NCBI GenBank assembly: GCA_963747765.1 | Contig: CAVVGH010000012.1 | Span: 4,790-68,789, forward strand | Source of the DNA: VRUE01 sp963747765 | GTDB taxonomy: Bacteria > Actinomycetota > Thermoleophilia > Solirubrobacterales > 70-9 | Length of the DNA stretch: 64,000 bases | Direction of reading: 5' to 3' | In this document: in pieces, positions 50,433 to 58,677 of the stretch | How positions within the stretch are numbered: the stretch's first letter is position 1 | How the letters are laid out: every line of letters begins with the position of its first letter | Made by a program: the position numbers and the translations under genes | The notes under the pieces: model-generated | What the model saw: only the letters and a program-made list of their open reading frames with translations | What the model was told of the DNA's origin: nothing | The model's database searches: none

Positions 50433-51488
50433 ATGACCGAGCTCGGTTCGGAATTCGCGCAGCGGTACGTGATCGAAGCGGAGATCGGTCGCGGCGGCAT
50501 GGGGGTGGTCTACCGAGCGCGGGACCTCCAACTCGAGCGCGCAGTCGCGCTCAAGGTGCTGCGCGAGGAGGGCGCCGAAAAACCCGAGTTCAGGACCCGC
50601 TTCCAGCGCGAGATCGCGCTGGCGGCCTCCCTGTCTCATCCCTACATCGTTCCCGTCTACGAGGGCGACGTCGCCGACGGCCAGTTCTACTTCACGATGG
50701 AGCTCGTCGACGGCTCCGACCTTGACCGAATCTGTGGGTCGGCGCCCCTCGATCCCGGGCGCGCGGTGAAGCTTCTTCGCCAGGTCTGCGCCGCTCTCCA
50801 GTTCATTCACGAGAAGGGATACGTTCACCGCGACGTCAAGCCGACCAACGTCCTGATCTGGAACCCAGGCAGCGAGTGGGAGACGGTCAAACTCACCGAC
50901 TTCGGGATCGCCCGCACCCTTGCCAATGACAGCGGACTGACCAAGTTCCAGCCAGGGTCCCCTCCCTACATGTCTCCGGAGGCGGTCGAGCACCACGAAC
51001 AGACGCCGCTGTCGGACCAGTACTCGCTCGGAATCATGGCCTTCGAGCTGCTCAGCGGTCGTCGTCCGTTCCCCAAAGACCGGCTGCCGCGGGCACATTG
51101 TGACGACCCGGTCCCACCGCTCGGCGAGCTTGCCCCTGGGGTACCCGAGCCCGTCTGCGTAGCGGTTACGCGAGCGCTAGAGAAGGCACCCGCCGACCGC
51201 TTTCCGAACGTCAACGCCTTCGCCGCCGCCCTCAGCACTGCGACGAGCCGGCAACGCGCGCCAGCCGAGCCGCAGTCAGCGCATGCTCCATTGCAGGAAG
51301 AGATCGCTGCCGTTCTCGGGTCCGCCGGCACGCGCTGGGTTCAGTTCGAGGAGATCGCCCGCGAGGTGAACGAGCGCGGACGCTGCCCAGAGCAAGTGAC
51401 GCCCATCGACATCGAGCGCCGGGCTGCGATCTATAGCAACCGCTTCCGTCGCCGCGGCGCGGCATTGAAGATACGCGAGAGGCGCTGA
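50433..51488 (+). CDS. Soluble Ser/Thr protein kinase in the Dnd locus
   Basis: This 351-residue Hanks-type kinase has the P-loop IGRGGMGVVYRA, the Lys in VALKVL, HRDVKPTNVLI, DFGIA and the activation segment GSPPYMSPEA with DQYSLGIMAFELLSG. There is no transmembrane segment and no PASTA domain, unlike housekeeping actinobacterial kinases. The last 65 residues (LQEEIAAVLGSAGTRWVQF to the end) look like a small winged-helix or HARE-like domain. It follows dndA by 15 bases and is probably co-transcribed. Its stop is two bases from the end of the convergent effector operon. A defence role is inferred from context only. Confidence 0.85.
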   Translation: MTELGSEFAQRYVIEAEIGRGGMGVVYRARDLQLERAVALKVLREEGAEKPEFRTRFQREIALAASLSHPYIVPVYEGDVADGQFYFTMELVDGSDLDRICGSAPLDPGRAVKLLRQVCAALQFIHEKGYVHRDVKPTNVLIWNPGSEWETVKLTDFGIARTLANDSGLTKFQPGSPPYMSPEAVEHHEQTPLSDQYSLGIMAFELLSGRRPFPKDRLPRAHCDDPVPPLGELAPGVPEPVCVAVTRALEKAPADRFPNVNAFAAALSTATSRQRAPAEPQSAHAPLQEEIAAVLGSAGTRWVQFEEIAREVNERGRCPEQVTPIDIERRAAIYSNRFRRRGAALKIRERR

Positions 51489-51489
51489 G

Positions 51490-51969
51490 TCAACCCTCCT
51501 GGCCCTGCTCGCCTTCCATCTCAGCGATTAGCCGTCCCAGCCCGGCGGTGCTGGTCACGTCGCGCGGATTCTCTGCCTCCAGGATCAGCTCGAGAATCAC
51601 ATCGGCGCGGTCGCGGGGCTTGTCCATCACCTGGTCGCGCAGTACAGCGAGCCCGCCATTGGCGTATTCAACGAAGAGCTGGCGGCGCTCGGCTCCCCGC
51701 TCGCGCCGCATGATCGCGATCTCATCCGCCTCGGCCGCCGCGATCAGGTCGGCGATGAAGGACGTACCATCTTCTTGGAAGACGCTCCAGCGGATCTCTT
51801 TGCCGCCTTTCTCGACCGGCTCGCGGCGACCTTTCTGGTAGCCGACGGCGGCAGCAAAAGCGATCGCAGCGGCGCGCGTCACGAACGGCCCTTCGTCGGT
51901 CAGGGCAACGAGCACCTCCTCCTTGTCCACCGGCAGGTAGACCCTGGGGTCGGCGCTTTCGCCGTTCAT
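51490..51969 (-). CDS. Dnd system-associated protein 4
   Basis: This 159-residue protein shows the pattern of the dnd system-associated protein 4 family: an N-terminal VTRAAAIAFAAAVGYQKGRR, IRWSVFQEDGTSFIADLIAA and FVEYANGGLAVLRDQV. Its role is not known, but it occurs with Dnd restriction genes. The ATG at 51969 overlaps the stop of the ATPase gene by four bases. It is the last gene of the four-gene effector unit. Confidence 0.82.
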   Translation of the reverse strand: MNGESADPRVYLPVDKEEVLVALTDEGPFVTRAAAIAFAAAVGYQKGRREPVEKGGKEIRWSVFQEDGTSFIADLIAAAEADEIAIMRRERGAERRQLFVEYANGGLAVLRDQVMDKPRDRADVILELILEAENPRDVTSTAGLGRLIAEMEGEQGQEG

Positions 51970-54023
51970 ACTGCCTCGATCCGGGCCCACTCGGGGCCAT
52001 CGTCGTAGACCACGAACTCGGTCGCGCCGCCGGGTAGCTCGATGTCCTCGGCCTTGTCGCGGTCGTTGGTGCTGTGCCGGATCACGTACTGTCTGCCGAC
52101 TCGCGGCAGCAGCACGTCCCTGACCGCGCCAAGGCCCTGCGATTTCGACACCATCACTACCACCTGTGGCGCCAACTGGGGGATAGTGCGGGAGATCCGC
52201 TCCTGGTAGGAGGTGTCGAGCTTGCCGAATGGCGAGTCCATCACGACCGGGAAGATGCCTCCCGAGAACTCGCCGAGCACTCCGCCGGAGTCATTGTCCT
52301 GAAAGCGCTGGCGGGCGAAGTCGGCGACCGCGCCGACGAAGGCGAGGCTGAGGATCTGGCTCTCGCCGCTTGAGCGGGCGACATCGGATTCTTCGTCGCG
52401 TGGTTTGGTCAAGCGCAGCCGGAAGTCGCGGTCGAGCTGAGCCCGATAGTCCTTATACGAGGTTCCCGCGTATATGCGGGAGATCTCCCTGTCGAGGCTC
52501 GCGCGGACTTTCTCCGTCTCAGCCTCGAACACCGCCTCCAGCTCCAACCGGGCTTCCCGAGCCACCGCGACCCGCCGCTTTGCCCGTTCCGCCTCTGCAT
52601 TCTTCGCCTCGGCCTTGAGAATGTCCCGTTCGGCGTCACCCTTTTCAGCCTCTAGAGTGCGCTTTCTTTCCAGGAGGACGCCTATCCGCATCGTGTCAAC
52701 CTGGGAGGCGTCCTCAAGCTGCTCTCGGCGCCGCTCGAGCTGGCGGATTTCCTCGGAGTCGATCCGGCCCATCGTTTCCTTGATTTCGTCGAGCTGCTCG
52801 CGGATCGTCTGGCGACGGCGGCGATGCCGCTCCAGCTCGCCGTTGGTCTCGTGCAGGTAGTCATAGAGCCGGTCCCGCCTGCCAAAGACATGGCCGGCTT
52901 CGCCGCCGACTTCGATCCAGGTCTCCTCGGCAAGGCTGTCGCCTGCTTTGTCCATCCACTCCTCAACGCAGCGATAGGCGCTCCCGCCCTCGGTCAACTC
53001 GCGTCCACAGATGCAGCGGTTGCCATCGAGGAGATCCTGGATCAGCTGCTGCTTGATCGCAGAAGGGATCTCGCCGCGGGTCCGGTGCTCTTCGACCGTA
53101 CGGGTGACTGTCTGTGCCAATCCCTCGAGGAAGGCGAAGTGCCCCTCAGCCGAAATCTTGACGGCGAGCGACGACTTCGAGGCGGCGATCTCGGACTCAA
53201 CCTGCGTCAGTTCCGCTTCCTGCTCTTCACGCCGAAGCTGCAGCTCCTGTGCCTCCTTCTTGCTCGCCAGCGTCGCGTAGATCTTGGCAATTTCGTCGCT
53301 GCGGATCCGGTTGTCGGCAGCCAGCCCTGCCCGCTCCTTCTCGATCCCCGCGATATCGCTCCGGATCCGTTCCAGCTCCGCATTCAGACGCTTGTCGTCC
53401 TCAGAACCGACCTCAGCCGCCTCGCGTCCCAGTTCCTCCCCCGCCTGTTCGAGGTGCCGGATCGCGCGTTCGACGACGGTCAGGCCGAGAATCGTCTTGA
53501 TCCCGTCCTCGATGTCGGCGTAGGCATCCTTGCTCGCCAGCTTTTCAATCTGCTCGCCATCAAAGAAGAAAAAGGAATGGAGGCGATCCGGGAGGATCTG
53601 GCGGATCGCTTTTTCGGGGTTGTCACGCACGTGGCTTCGCCCGGACTCGTCGGTGAAACGCAGGCTGACCTCGGGCTCCAGCTGGATACGGGCGCCGTCC
53701 TCGCCCTTGCGGGCAGAGTCAATGCGTTCGACGGTGTAGGTCCGGCCCTGATCCTCAAAGACGAGGGTGACTCGCGCTTCTAGCGTCTCCCCGGGTTCGG
53801 CCTCGGCCCAGGCGGAGTGATTGATTAGATCCTCGGGCTCCTCAAAAGCAGGGCTGTGCTCGCCATAGAGCGCCCAGGTGAAGGCGTTCAGGAGAGCAGT
53901 CTTGCCGGCGCCGTTGGCTCCGTAGATGACCGTGACGTTGCGATCGTCACTTGTAGAGAACCGCAGCGATTGCTCACCTCGGTACTGCCGGAAGTCCTTC
54001 AGGCTTGCCGAATGGAGAATCAA
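51966..54023 (-). CDS. SMC/Rad50-like ATPase with a zinc hook (Dnd effector)
   Basis: This 685-residue ATPase has Walker A YGANGAGKTALLNAFTWALY near residue 35, FFFFDGEQIEKLASKDAY and long coiled coils. A CxC motif in NRCICGRELTEGGSAYRC near the middle could form a zinc hook. The C-terminal head has RSSGESQILSLAFVGAVADF and VVMDSPFGKLD (Walker B). It is a paralogue of DndD in shape but belongs to a separate operon with the PLD-helicase, so it is more likely part of restriction than of modification. It starts with a TTG that overlaps the stop of the 59-aa ORF (TTGA). Confidence 0.85.
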   Translation of the reverse strand: MILHSASLKDFRQYRGEQSLRFSTSDDRNVTVIYGANGAGKTALLNAFTWALYGEHSPAFEEPEDLINHSAWAEAEPGETLEARVTLVFEDQGRTYTVERIDSARKGEDGARIQLEPEVSLRFTDESGRSHVRDNPEKAIRQILPDRLHSFFFFDGEQIEKLASKDAYADIEDGIKTILGLTVVERAIRHLEQAGEELGREAAEVGSEDDKRLNAELERIRSDIAGIEKERAGLAADNRIRSDEIAKIYATLASKKEAQELQLRREEQEAELTQVESEIAASKSSLAVKISAEGHFAFLEGLAQTVTRTVEEHRTRGEIPSAIKQQLIQDLLDGNRCICGRELTEGGSAYRCVEEWMDKAGDSLAEETWIEVGGEAGHVFGRRDRLYDYLHETNGELERHRRRRQTIREQLDEIKETMGRIDSEEIRQLERRREQLEDASQVDTMRIGVLLERKRTLEAEKGDAERDILKAEAKNAEAERAKRRVAVAREARLELEAVFEAETEKVRASLDREISRIYAGTSYKDYRAQLDRDFRLRLTKPRDEESDVARSSGESQILSLAFVGAVADFARQRFQDNDSGGVLGEFSGGIFPVVMDSPFGKLDTSYQERISRTIPQLAPQVVVMVSKSQGLGAVRDVLLPRVGRQYVIRHSTNDRDKAEDIELPGGATEFVVYDDGPEWARIEAV

Positions 54024-54199
54024 CGGACGTGGTTCTTGATCAAGTCGATCAGGTCCTTACGGATTCGCGGGCGTTCCAAGTGGACGTTTTCGCGCTCCAG
54101 CAACAGAATCGCCGCCAGCACCTCTTTGGCCTCGGATGACAATGCCTCCGTCTGGCCATTGCCACGATCGTCAGCTTTGGTGGGGAGTCCGTCAGCCAA
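54020..54199 (-). CDS. Small 59-residue protein between the PLD-helicase and the ATPase
   Basis: This ORF is short but well supported. It starts with TTG at 54199, inside the last codons of the helicase gene. It ends with TGA at 54020-54022, overlapping the TTG of the ATPase gene. Both junctions are thus translationally coupled, and an open frame fills the whole gap. The product has a hydrophilic N-terminus and then EAKEVLAAILLLERENVHLE and RIRKDLIDLIKNHV. This looks like a helical coiled-coil or HTH-like adaptor. No known family was recognised. Confidence 0.7.
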   Translation of the reverse strand: MADGLPTKADDRGNGQTEALSSEAKEVLAAILLLERENVHLERPRIRKDLIDLIKNHVR

Positions 54200-56306
54200 T
54201 GTGCAGTAACCCGTATCTTTCTCTCACCTCGGCCAGCGAGTGCAGGGCCTGCAGACCGTTCCGAGCGAGTTGAGCGAACAATGCTATCCGGTTCAACTCT
54301 CTCTCGACCAGCCTGCGCTCGGTTGCCCAGAGTTCCGCTTCGACCGATCCTGCTGGCGGCAGAACGAGGAAGTCGTGGATCTCGGCGCTCTCCTTCCCGG
54401 GTGCGCGCCGTAACACCCGCCCGCGGCGCTGGACGAATTGGCGCGGATTGGTGCTGCTGGCGAGGATGAACGCCCGGCGCGTCTCTGGGATGTCAACGCC
54501 CTCGTCGAGGCAGCGAATCGCGACCAGGCCTTGCAGGTCGCCAGCGGCGAAGCGCTCCCGCAGCACATCCCGTTCCTCGGCGAAGTTCTCGTGCGTATAG
54601 CTCTGCACCGACATCCCGAGCTGAGAACCCAAAAGGCGGACCACCGCGTCGAGTTGGCGTTCGGCGGTGACTTCTCCGGCATCGACCGTCCCGTCGCCGC
54701 AGTAGAAGAGGTTGTGCGTCGTGTTCACGAATGGGCGGACCGTTTCTGCCAGCGCGGTCAACTTGTTCCGGGCGCCAGCCACGATCCGTGCCCGTTTCAC
54801 CAAGAGAGTGAGCAGGGGTCCCTCCGGCGCCGACTCCTTGGCGGAGTGGCTCATTCTTGCGATCTTGGCAGTCAATTCCAGGTAGGCGTCCAGCTCCTCG
54901 TCCTCCAGCTCAACCACATGCGGAAAATAGTCATATGGAGTGAGCGCGCCGGACTTGATGGCTGCCTCAAGCCCAAAACTGAAGACGGTGCCCCCGAAAT
55001 ACGAGTCGACAAACTCCGACCCCTCATCGTCATACGCTCGGTCCGGCGTCGCCGAGAGCGCGATCCGATAGCGATAGGAGTCCGTGAGCGCCTGCCGGGC
55101 CATCGACGAGCCGAGGTTGTGGGCCTCGTCGGCGATCAACAAGGTGTGACGAGGGAATTCGGCGGCCATGGCGCGAAACGGCTCGCCGATGAAGGTGCTG
55201 TTCGTCACGATCGCCATGGCGAATTTCGCCGAGCCAGCCTTCAGGGCGTGCATCCGCTCGCCCAGCGCCTCCCGCCAGGTGGCAACCGAGCGGTAGCAGA
55301 GCACCGGATCAACCCCGAATTCCCTAGCCGCTTCCGCCCATTGCCGAACCAGGTGTTGGTAAGGACAGACAACGACGCAGAACAGCGATTTCTCGGTCGC
55401 CGCACGATGCTGTTGAAGCCTGGTCGCGGCGGCCAGGGCAGTGTAGGTCTTGCCGGTCCCGGTCGCCATCTCAAGGATCCCGTGCGCGTCGTTTCGTAAC
55501 CAAGCGAGAATCGCGTCGCGCTGATAGTCGCGCAGCTCCAGCGTGGCCGGGAGATAAGGCTCGCGAGCGGGACAGAACGCCGAAGGCGACGACTCGTCCG
55601 GCGGCGCCTCGGGCTCGCGGGGAGGCGGTGAGACAGACGACCAATGCCTGACCAGTGCCTCAGCGGCCGCCTCCGGAAAGGAGAAGACCTCGAGTCCCGG
55701 CGTCTCGTTCGCCCACAGGTCTTCAAAGTCCGCCCGAATCGACTCGAAGTCCTTCAGCTCGGCCTCGACCCAGGAACGGAAGACCAGGAAGGACTCGAAG
55801 TTCGTCCGCAGCCCACCCTTCGACTCGTTCATCGAGCCGAAAAACGCCACCGAATCACCAGCCTCGTCTTCGAAGAGCCCCAACTTCTCGTGATAGATCC
55901 CCGCGGTCCCATCCTCTTGACGCACTGCAGCCAGCTTGATCTCCAACCGGCCCTCGGCCACCAGTCGCCCCAGTACCGCCAACCGCTCATTCGCCGCATG
56001 GGGATAGGCGACAGTCATCACCGCCGTGACCGTTTGCGTGATCTCCCGATCTCGCCGCTTGTAACCATCGACGATGGCCCCCAGGTCCCTCTCCCCCAAC
56101 TGCGGCGAGGCGACCAACCTCATCTTCCCCCCACCCCCCAGAAACCCCGCCAATCCATCCGCAGCCGAGCTCAACGCCGCACTCGAATAAAATCCGACTG
56201 CTCGGTCATATCGCCGCGCACACGAGAGGCAGGGCGCGAAGAAGTCGCGAACGAAATCGTCGCGGCCACTTCTGTATTTCCGTTTGAGTTCTAGGTCTCG
56301 AAGCAT
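54192..56306 (-). CDS. Dnd-system PLD-helicase restriction enzyme
   Basis: This 704-residue protein joins an N-terminal phospholipase-D-like nuclease domain with an SF2 helicase. The nuclease motif is the HxK of GIYHEKLGLF followed by FFGSMNESKGG near residue 140-165. The helicase has Walker A EMATGTGKTYTALAAA, the DEAH-like IADEAHNLGSS, motif III LSATPD, and motif VI QRRGRVLRR. This is the layout of the DNA phosphorothioation system restriction enzyme family, which attacks unmodified DNA. It opens the minus-strand effector unit. The 286-bp gap upstream (56307-56592) must contain its promoter; no gene is seen in it. Confidence 0.88.
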   Translation of the reverse strand: MLRDLELKRKYRSGRDDFVRDFFAPCLSCARRYDRAVGFYSSAALSSAADGLAGFLGGGGKMRLVASPQLGERDLGAIVDGYKRRDREITQTVTAVMTVAYPHAANERLAVLGRLVAEGRLEIKLAAVRQEDGTAGIYHEKLGLFEDEAGDSVAFFGSMNESKGGLRTNFESFLVFRSWVEAELKDFESIRADFEDLWANETPGLEVFSFPEAAAEALVRHWSSVSPPPREPEAPPDESSPSAFCPAREPYLPATLELRDYQRDAILAWLRNDAHGILEMATGTGKTYTALAAATRLQQHRAATEKSLFCVVVCPYQHLVRQWAEAAREFGVDPVLCYRSVATWREALGERMHALKAGSAKFAMAIVTNSTFIGEPFRAMAAEFPRHTLLIADEAHNLGSSMARQALTDSYRYRIALSATPDRAYDDEGSEFVDSYFGGTVFSFGLEAAIKSGALTPYDYFPHVVELEDEELDAYLELTAKIARMSHSAKESAPEGPLLTLLVKRARIVAGARNKLTALAETVRPFVNTTHNLFYCGDGTVDAGEVTAERQLDAVVRLLGSQLGMSVQSYTHENFAEERDVLRERFAAGDLQGLVAIRCLDEGVDIPETRRAFILASSTNPRQFVQRRGRVLRRAPGKESAEIHDFLVLPPAGSVEAELWATERRLVERELNRIALFAQLARNGLQALHSLAEVRERYGLLHIG

Positions 56307-56592
56307 GTGCAGAGGCCAACGCTATATCGAGTCTGCAGGAGTCCGGTGAGGCAAGGTCGGCCAAGGAAGGTGGTCGTCGGACAAAACCGTCCCGATTTCA
56401 CTGGGGCAGGCAAGCCCGACTTCGGAGACCAGCTTGAGCCAGCGCTACGTACTCACGCCGACTTCACGAGAGTACCCCGACAACAAATCCTTGCTTGCCA
56501 CTCCAGCTACGAGGAACGACGATTCACCGCAAGCAGTGGCCATGGCTTCGTGACAGGGACTCTGCAGGTCGGGGCGACTCCTCTTCGCGGAC

Positions 56593-58212
56593 TCATGTTG
56601 CGTCCACCTTCGCTCTCCCCTTCGTCGTCTCGAACCCGGAGCTGCCCTCCTCTCGGCAAAGCCTCCGGTCCCGAAGCTCCCAGACACCCCGAGGCGAGGC
56701 GTCCCGCAACACCCCGCGCCTCACTAACCGCTGCCGCGCCTTTCCGAGCTGTGCCTCCCAACGGGCCACCCCGCTCGGCAGGACCTCCAGGTCGAGCCGG
56801 GTGAGCCGCTCCCGGAGTTCCTCGCCGATGGCCGCGAGCACCTCGGTTCGACGGGCCCGACCGCCGCGGGAGCGCAGGTGGCGACGGATCGCCGCCTCGA
56901 GCGCGGACCCGTCGAGCCGGTCGGCCCGCGCCTCGGACCGCTCGGTCGTGCGCTCCCCGGCCACCAGGGCCTTCAGCCGCTCCCGCTCGCCCGGGTTGCC
57001 GCTCATCGGATGGCTGTAGACGCGGAGGGTGAACCCCGGATGGGTGTGGCCGAGCTGGCCCATCACCGAGATCGGGTCCTCGCCGGTGGCGATGAGAACC
57101 GAGGCGAAGGTGTGGCGGAGTTTGTGGGCGCTGAGCCCGTCCGGCAGCGGCACGTGGCCGCGTGCCGCGAGCAGCTCGTCGGCGCGCTCAAAGACGGCCC
57201 GTAGTGGACGCCGCAGGGTGTCGCTGCTGCGCCGCCGCCCGGTCGCCGTGGGGAAGACCAGGTCGTCGGAGTCGACGCCGGCGGCCCGGGCCTTGTGGGC
57301 GGCGAGGATGTCGCGGAGGATCGGCAGCATCGTGATCTCGCGCAGCCCTGCCCGGGTCTTCGAGCGTCCGATCAGGATCCTGCCGTTGGCGAGGTCGATG
57401 TCGCGCCAGAGCAGGTGGCCGAGCTCGACCGCCCGGGGCCCGGCCAGGACCAGGGTCGCGACGATCGCCTGGCGGTCGGCCCGCAGGACCCGCGGTTCGC
57501 GGTCCAGTTCGGCCGCCGCGTCGAGGAGCGCCTCGATCTGCGCGGCGGTGTCGAGGTGGACCGGACGGCGTCCGCCCTCCTTGAGGAGGCGCCGTCTGCC
57601 GGCGGCCGCGTTCTCGGTGACGTGCCCGTATTCGAGCGCGATCGAGAGCACCCAGCGCAGGAAGCGGACCGTCTTGTTGATCGAGCAGGCCGACAGCGGG
57701 CGGAGCGCGCGCCCCGAGGCGTCCCGATGGGGCCGCCCGCGCCCGAGCGCCCGCCTGCGCGCCTCCGACTCGGCCACCTTGTGGGCGCGGTAGGCGTCGA
57801 CGGCCTCGACGTCGATCTCGTCGAGGCGCCAGTCGCCGAAGTAGGGACCGACGTGGAGGAGCAGGTCCTCCTGTCGTTCGAGCGTGCGCCCGGCGACCTG
57901 ACCGCGCCGCGCGTCGAGCAGCTCGCGGGCGAACTCGCCGAAGCTCGGCGGCGACGTCGGGCCCTCCTCCTCGGCCGCGCGGCGGCGCCCGCGCTCCGGC
58001 GCCACCCAGAGCCCCCGCCGCACGTCGGCCATCACGTTGGCGAGCTCCTCCTCGGCGCGGCCGCGGTCCCAGCCCTCTGACTCGAGGCCGAGGGTGAGGT
58101 AGTGACGCCGCCCGTAGGCGTGGAAGCGCAGGGCATAGCCGCGTCCGGCCTTCCAGCTTCGCTCGAGCACCACTCCTTCGGCCCTCCTGGCCACCTTCAC
58201 CCTCCTTCTCAT
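56593..58212 (-). CDS. Tyrosine recombinase/integrase with C-terminal extension
   Basis: This 539-residue integrase has an AP2-like N-terminal part (RFHAYGRRHYLTLGLESEGW), then a SAM-like core-binding domain. The catalytic domain has the Arg in AGPRAVELGHLLWRDIDL, the Lys in SKTRAG, HKLRHTFAS (His-x-x-Arg), LGHTHPG and the nucleophile Tyr in LRVYSHP. About 110 extra residues follow the Tyr, including a winged-helix-like segment (ALEAAIRRHLRSRGG). It is likely to drive integration and excision of the conjugative element to its right. Confidence 0.92.
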   Translation of the reverse strand: MRRRVKVARRAEGVVLERSWKAGRGYALRFHAYGRRHYLTLGLESEGWDRGRAEEELANVMADVRRGLWVAPERGRRRAAEEEGPTSPPSFGEFARELLDARRGQVAGRTLERQEDLLLHVGPYFGDWRLDEIDVEAVDAYRAHKVAESEARRRALGRGRPHRDASGRALRPLSACSINKTVRFLRWVLSIALEYGHVTENAAAGRRRLLKEGGRRPVHLDTAAQIEALLDAAAELDREPRVLRADRQAIVATLVLAGPRAVELGHLLWRDIDLANGRILIGRSKTRAGLREITMLPILRDILAAHKARAAGVDSDDLVFPTATGRRRSSDTLRRPLRAVFERADELLAARGHVPLPDGLSAHKLRHTFASVLIATGEDPISVMGQLGHTHPGFTLRVYSHPMSGNPGERERLKALVAGERTTERSEARADRLDGSALEAAIRRHLRSRGGRARRTEVLAAIGEELRERLTRLDLEVLPSGVARWEAQLGKARQRLVRRGVLRDASPRGVWELRDRRLCREEGSSGFETTKGRAKVDAT

Positions 58213-58261
58213 CCCCGGGCACCTCGCGGCAGGGGCCTGCCGCCCGGCATCGTCGGGTTCC

Positions 58262-58657
58262 TCATCGCGCGCGCCGACCCTCGTCGGCGCCGGGCCGGGA
58301 GATCCTCGGCCGAGGACCCGGTCGCGATCGTCGCCGCGCGAGGACCCTAGCTCTGTGTCGCGCGGAAAGCGAGTCGCGCCGCGGGGCGGCCGGGGCGGTC
58401 CCGTCGGGGTGCCGGGGAAGCCGCGCGATCACCTCCTCGGGGTCGAAGCGAAGCGGCGCCCTCGGTCCCTCGCCGAGTCGGATCGCGCCGAGCTCGGAGG
58501 CGTGTTCGTGGACCCAGCGGGGGCGCACGCCGAGCACCTCGGCGAGCTCGCGCGTGTCCAGCAGTCTGGCGATCGGGGCCGGCCGCCGCCCGCCCAGCAG
58601 CTCGGCGATGCGCCCGGCCAGGGCATCCAGCGACCGCGGGGAGAGGTCCACCTCCAT
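58262..58657 (-). CDS. Excisionase-like HTH protein
   Basis: This 131-residue protein has a central MerR/excisionase-type helix-turn-helix (LLDTRELAEVLGVRPRWVHE) and a wing (LRFDPEEVIARLPRH). The C-terminus is basic and Arg/Pro-rich. Directly upstream of an integrase gene, it is a good candidate for the recombination directionality factor or a regulator. The ATG at 58657 leaves 20 bases to the methyltransferase stop; the open frame continues upstream over that gene but is not coding. Confidence 0.75.
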   Translation of the reverse strand: MEVDLSPRSLDALAGRIAELLGGRRPAPIARLLDTRELAEVLGVRPRWVHEHASELGAIRLGEGPRAPLRFDPEEVIARLPRHPDGTAPAAPRRDSLSARHRARVLARRRSRPGPRPRISRPGADEGRRAR

Positions 58658-58677
58658 CCGCTCCTCCCCGGACACGC

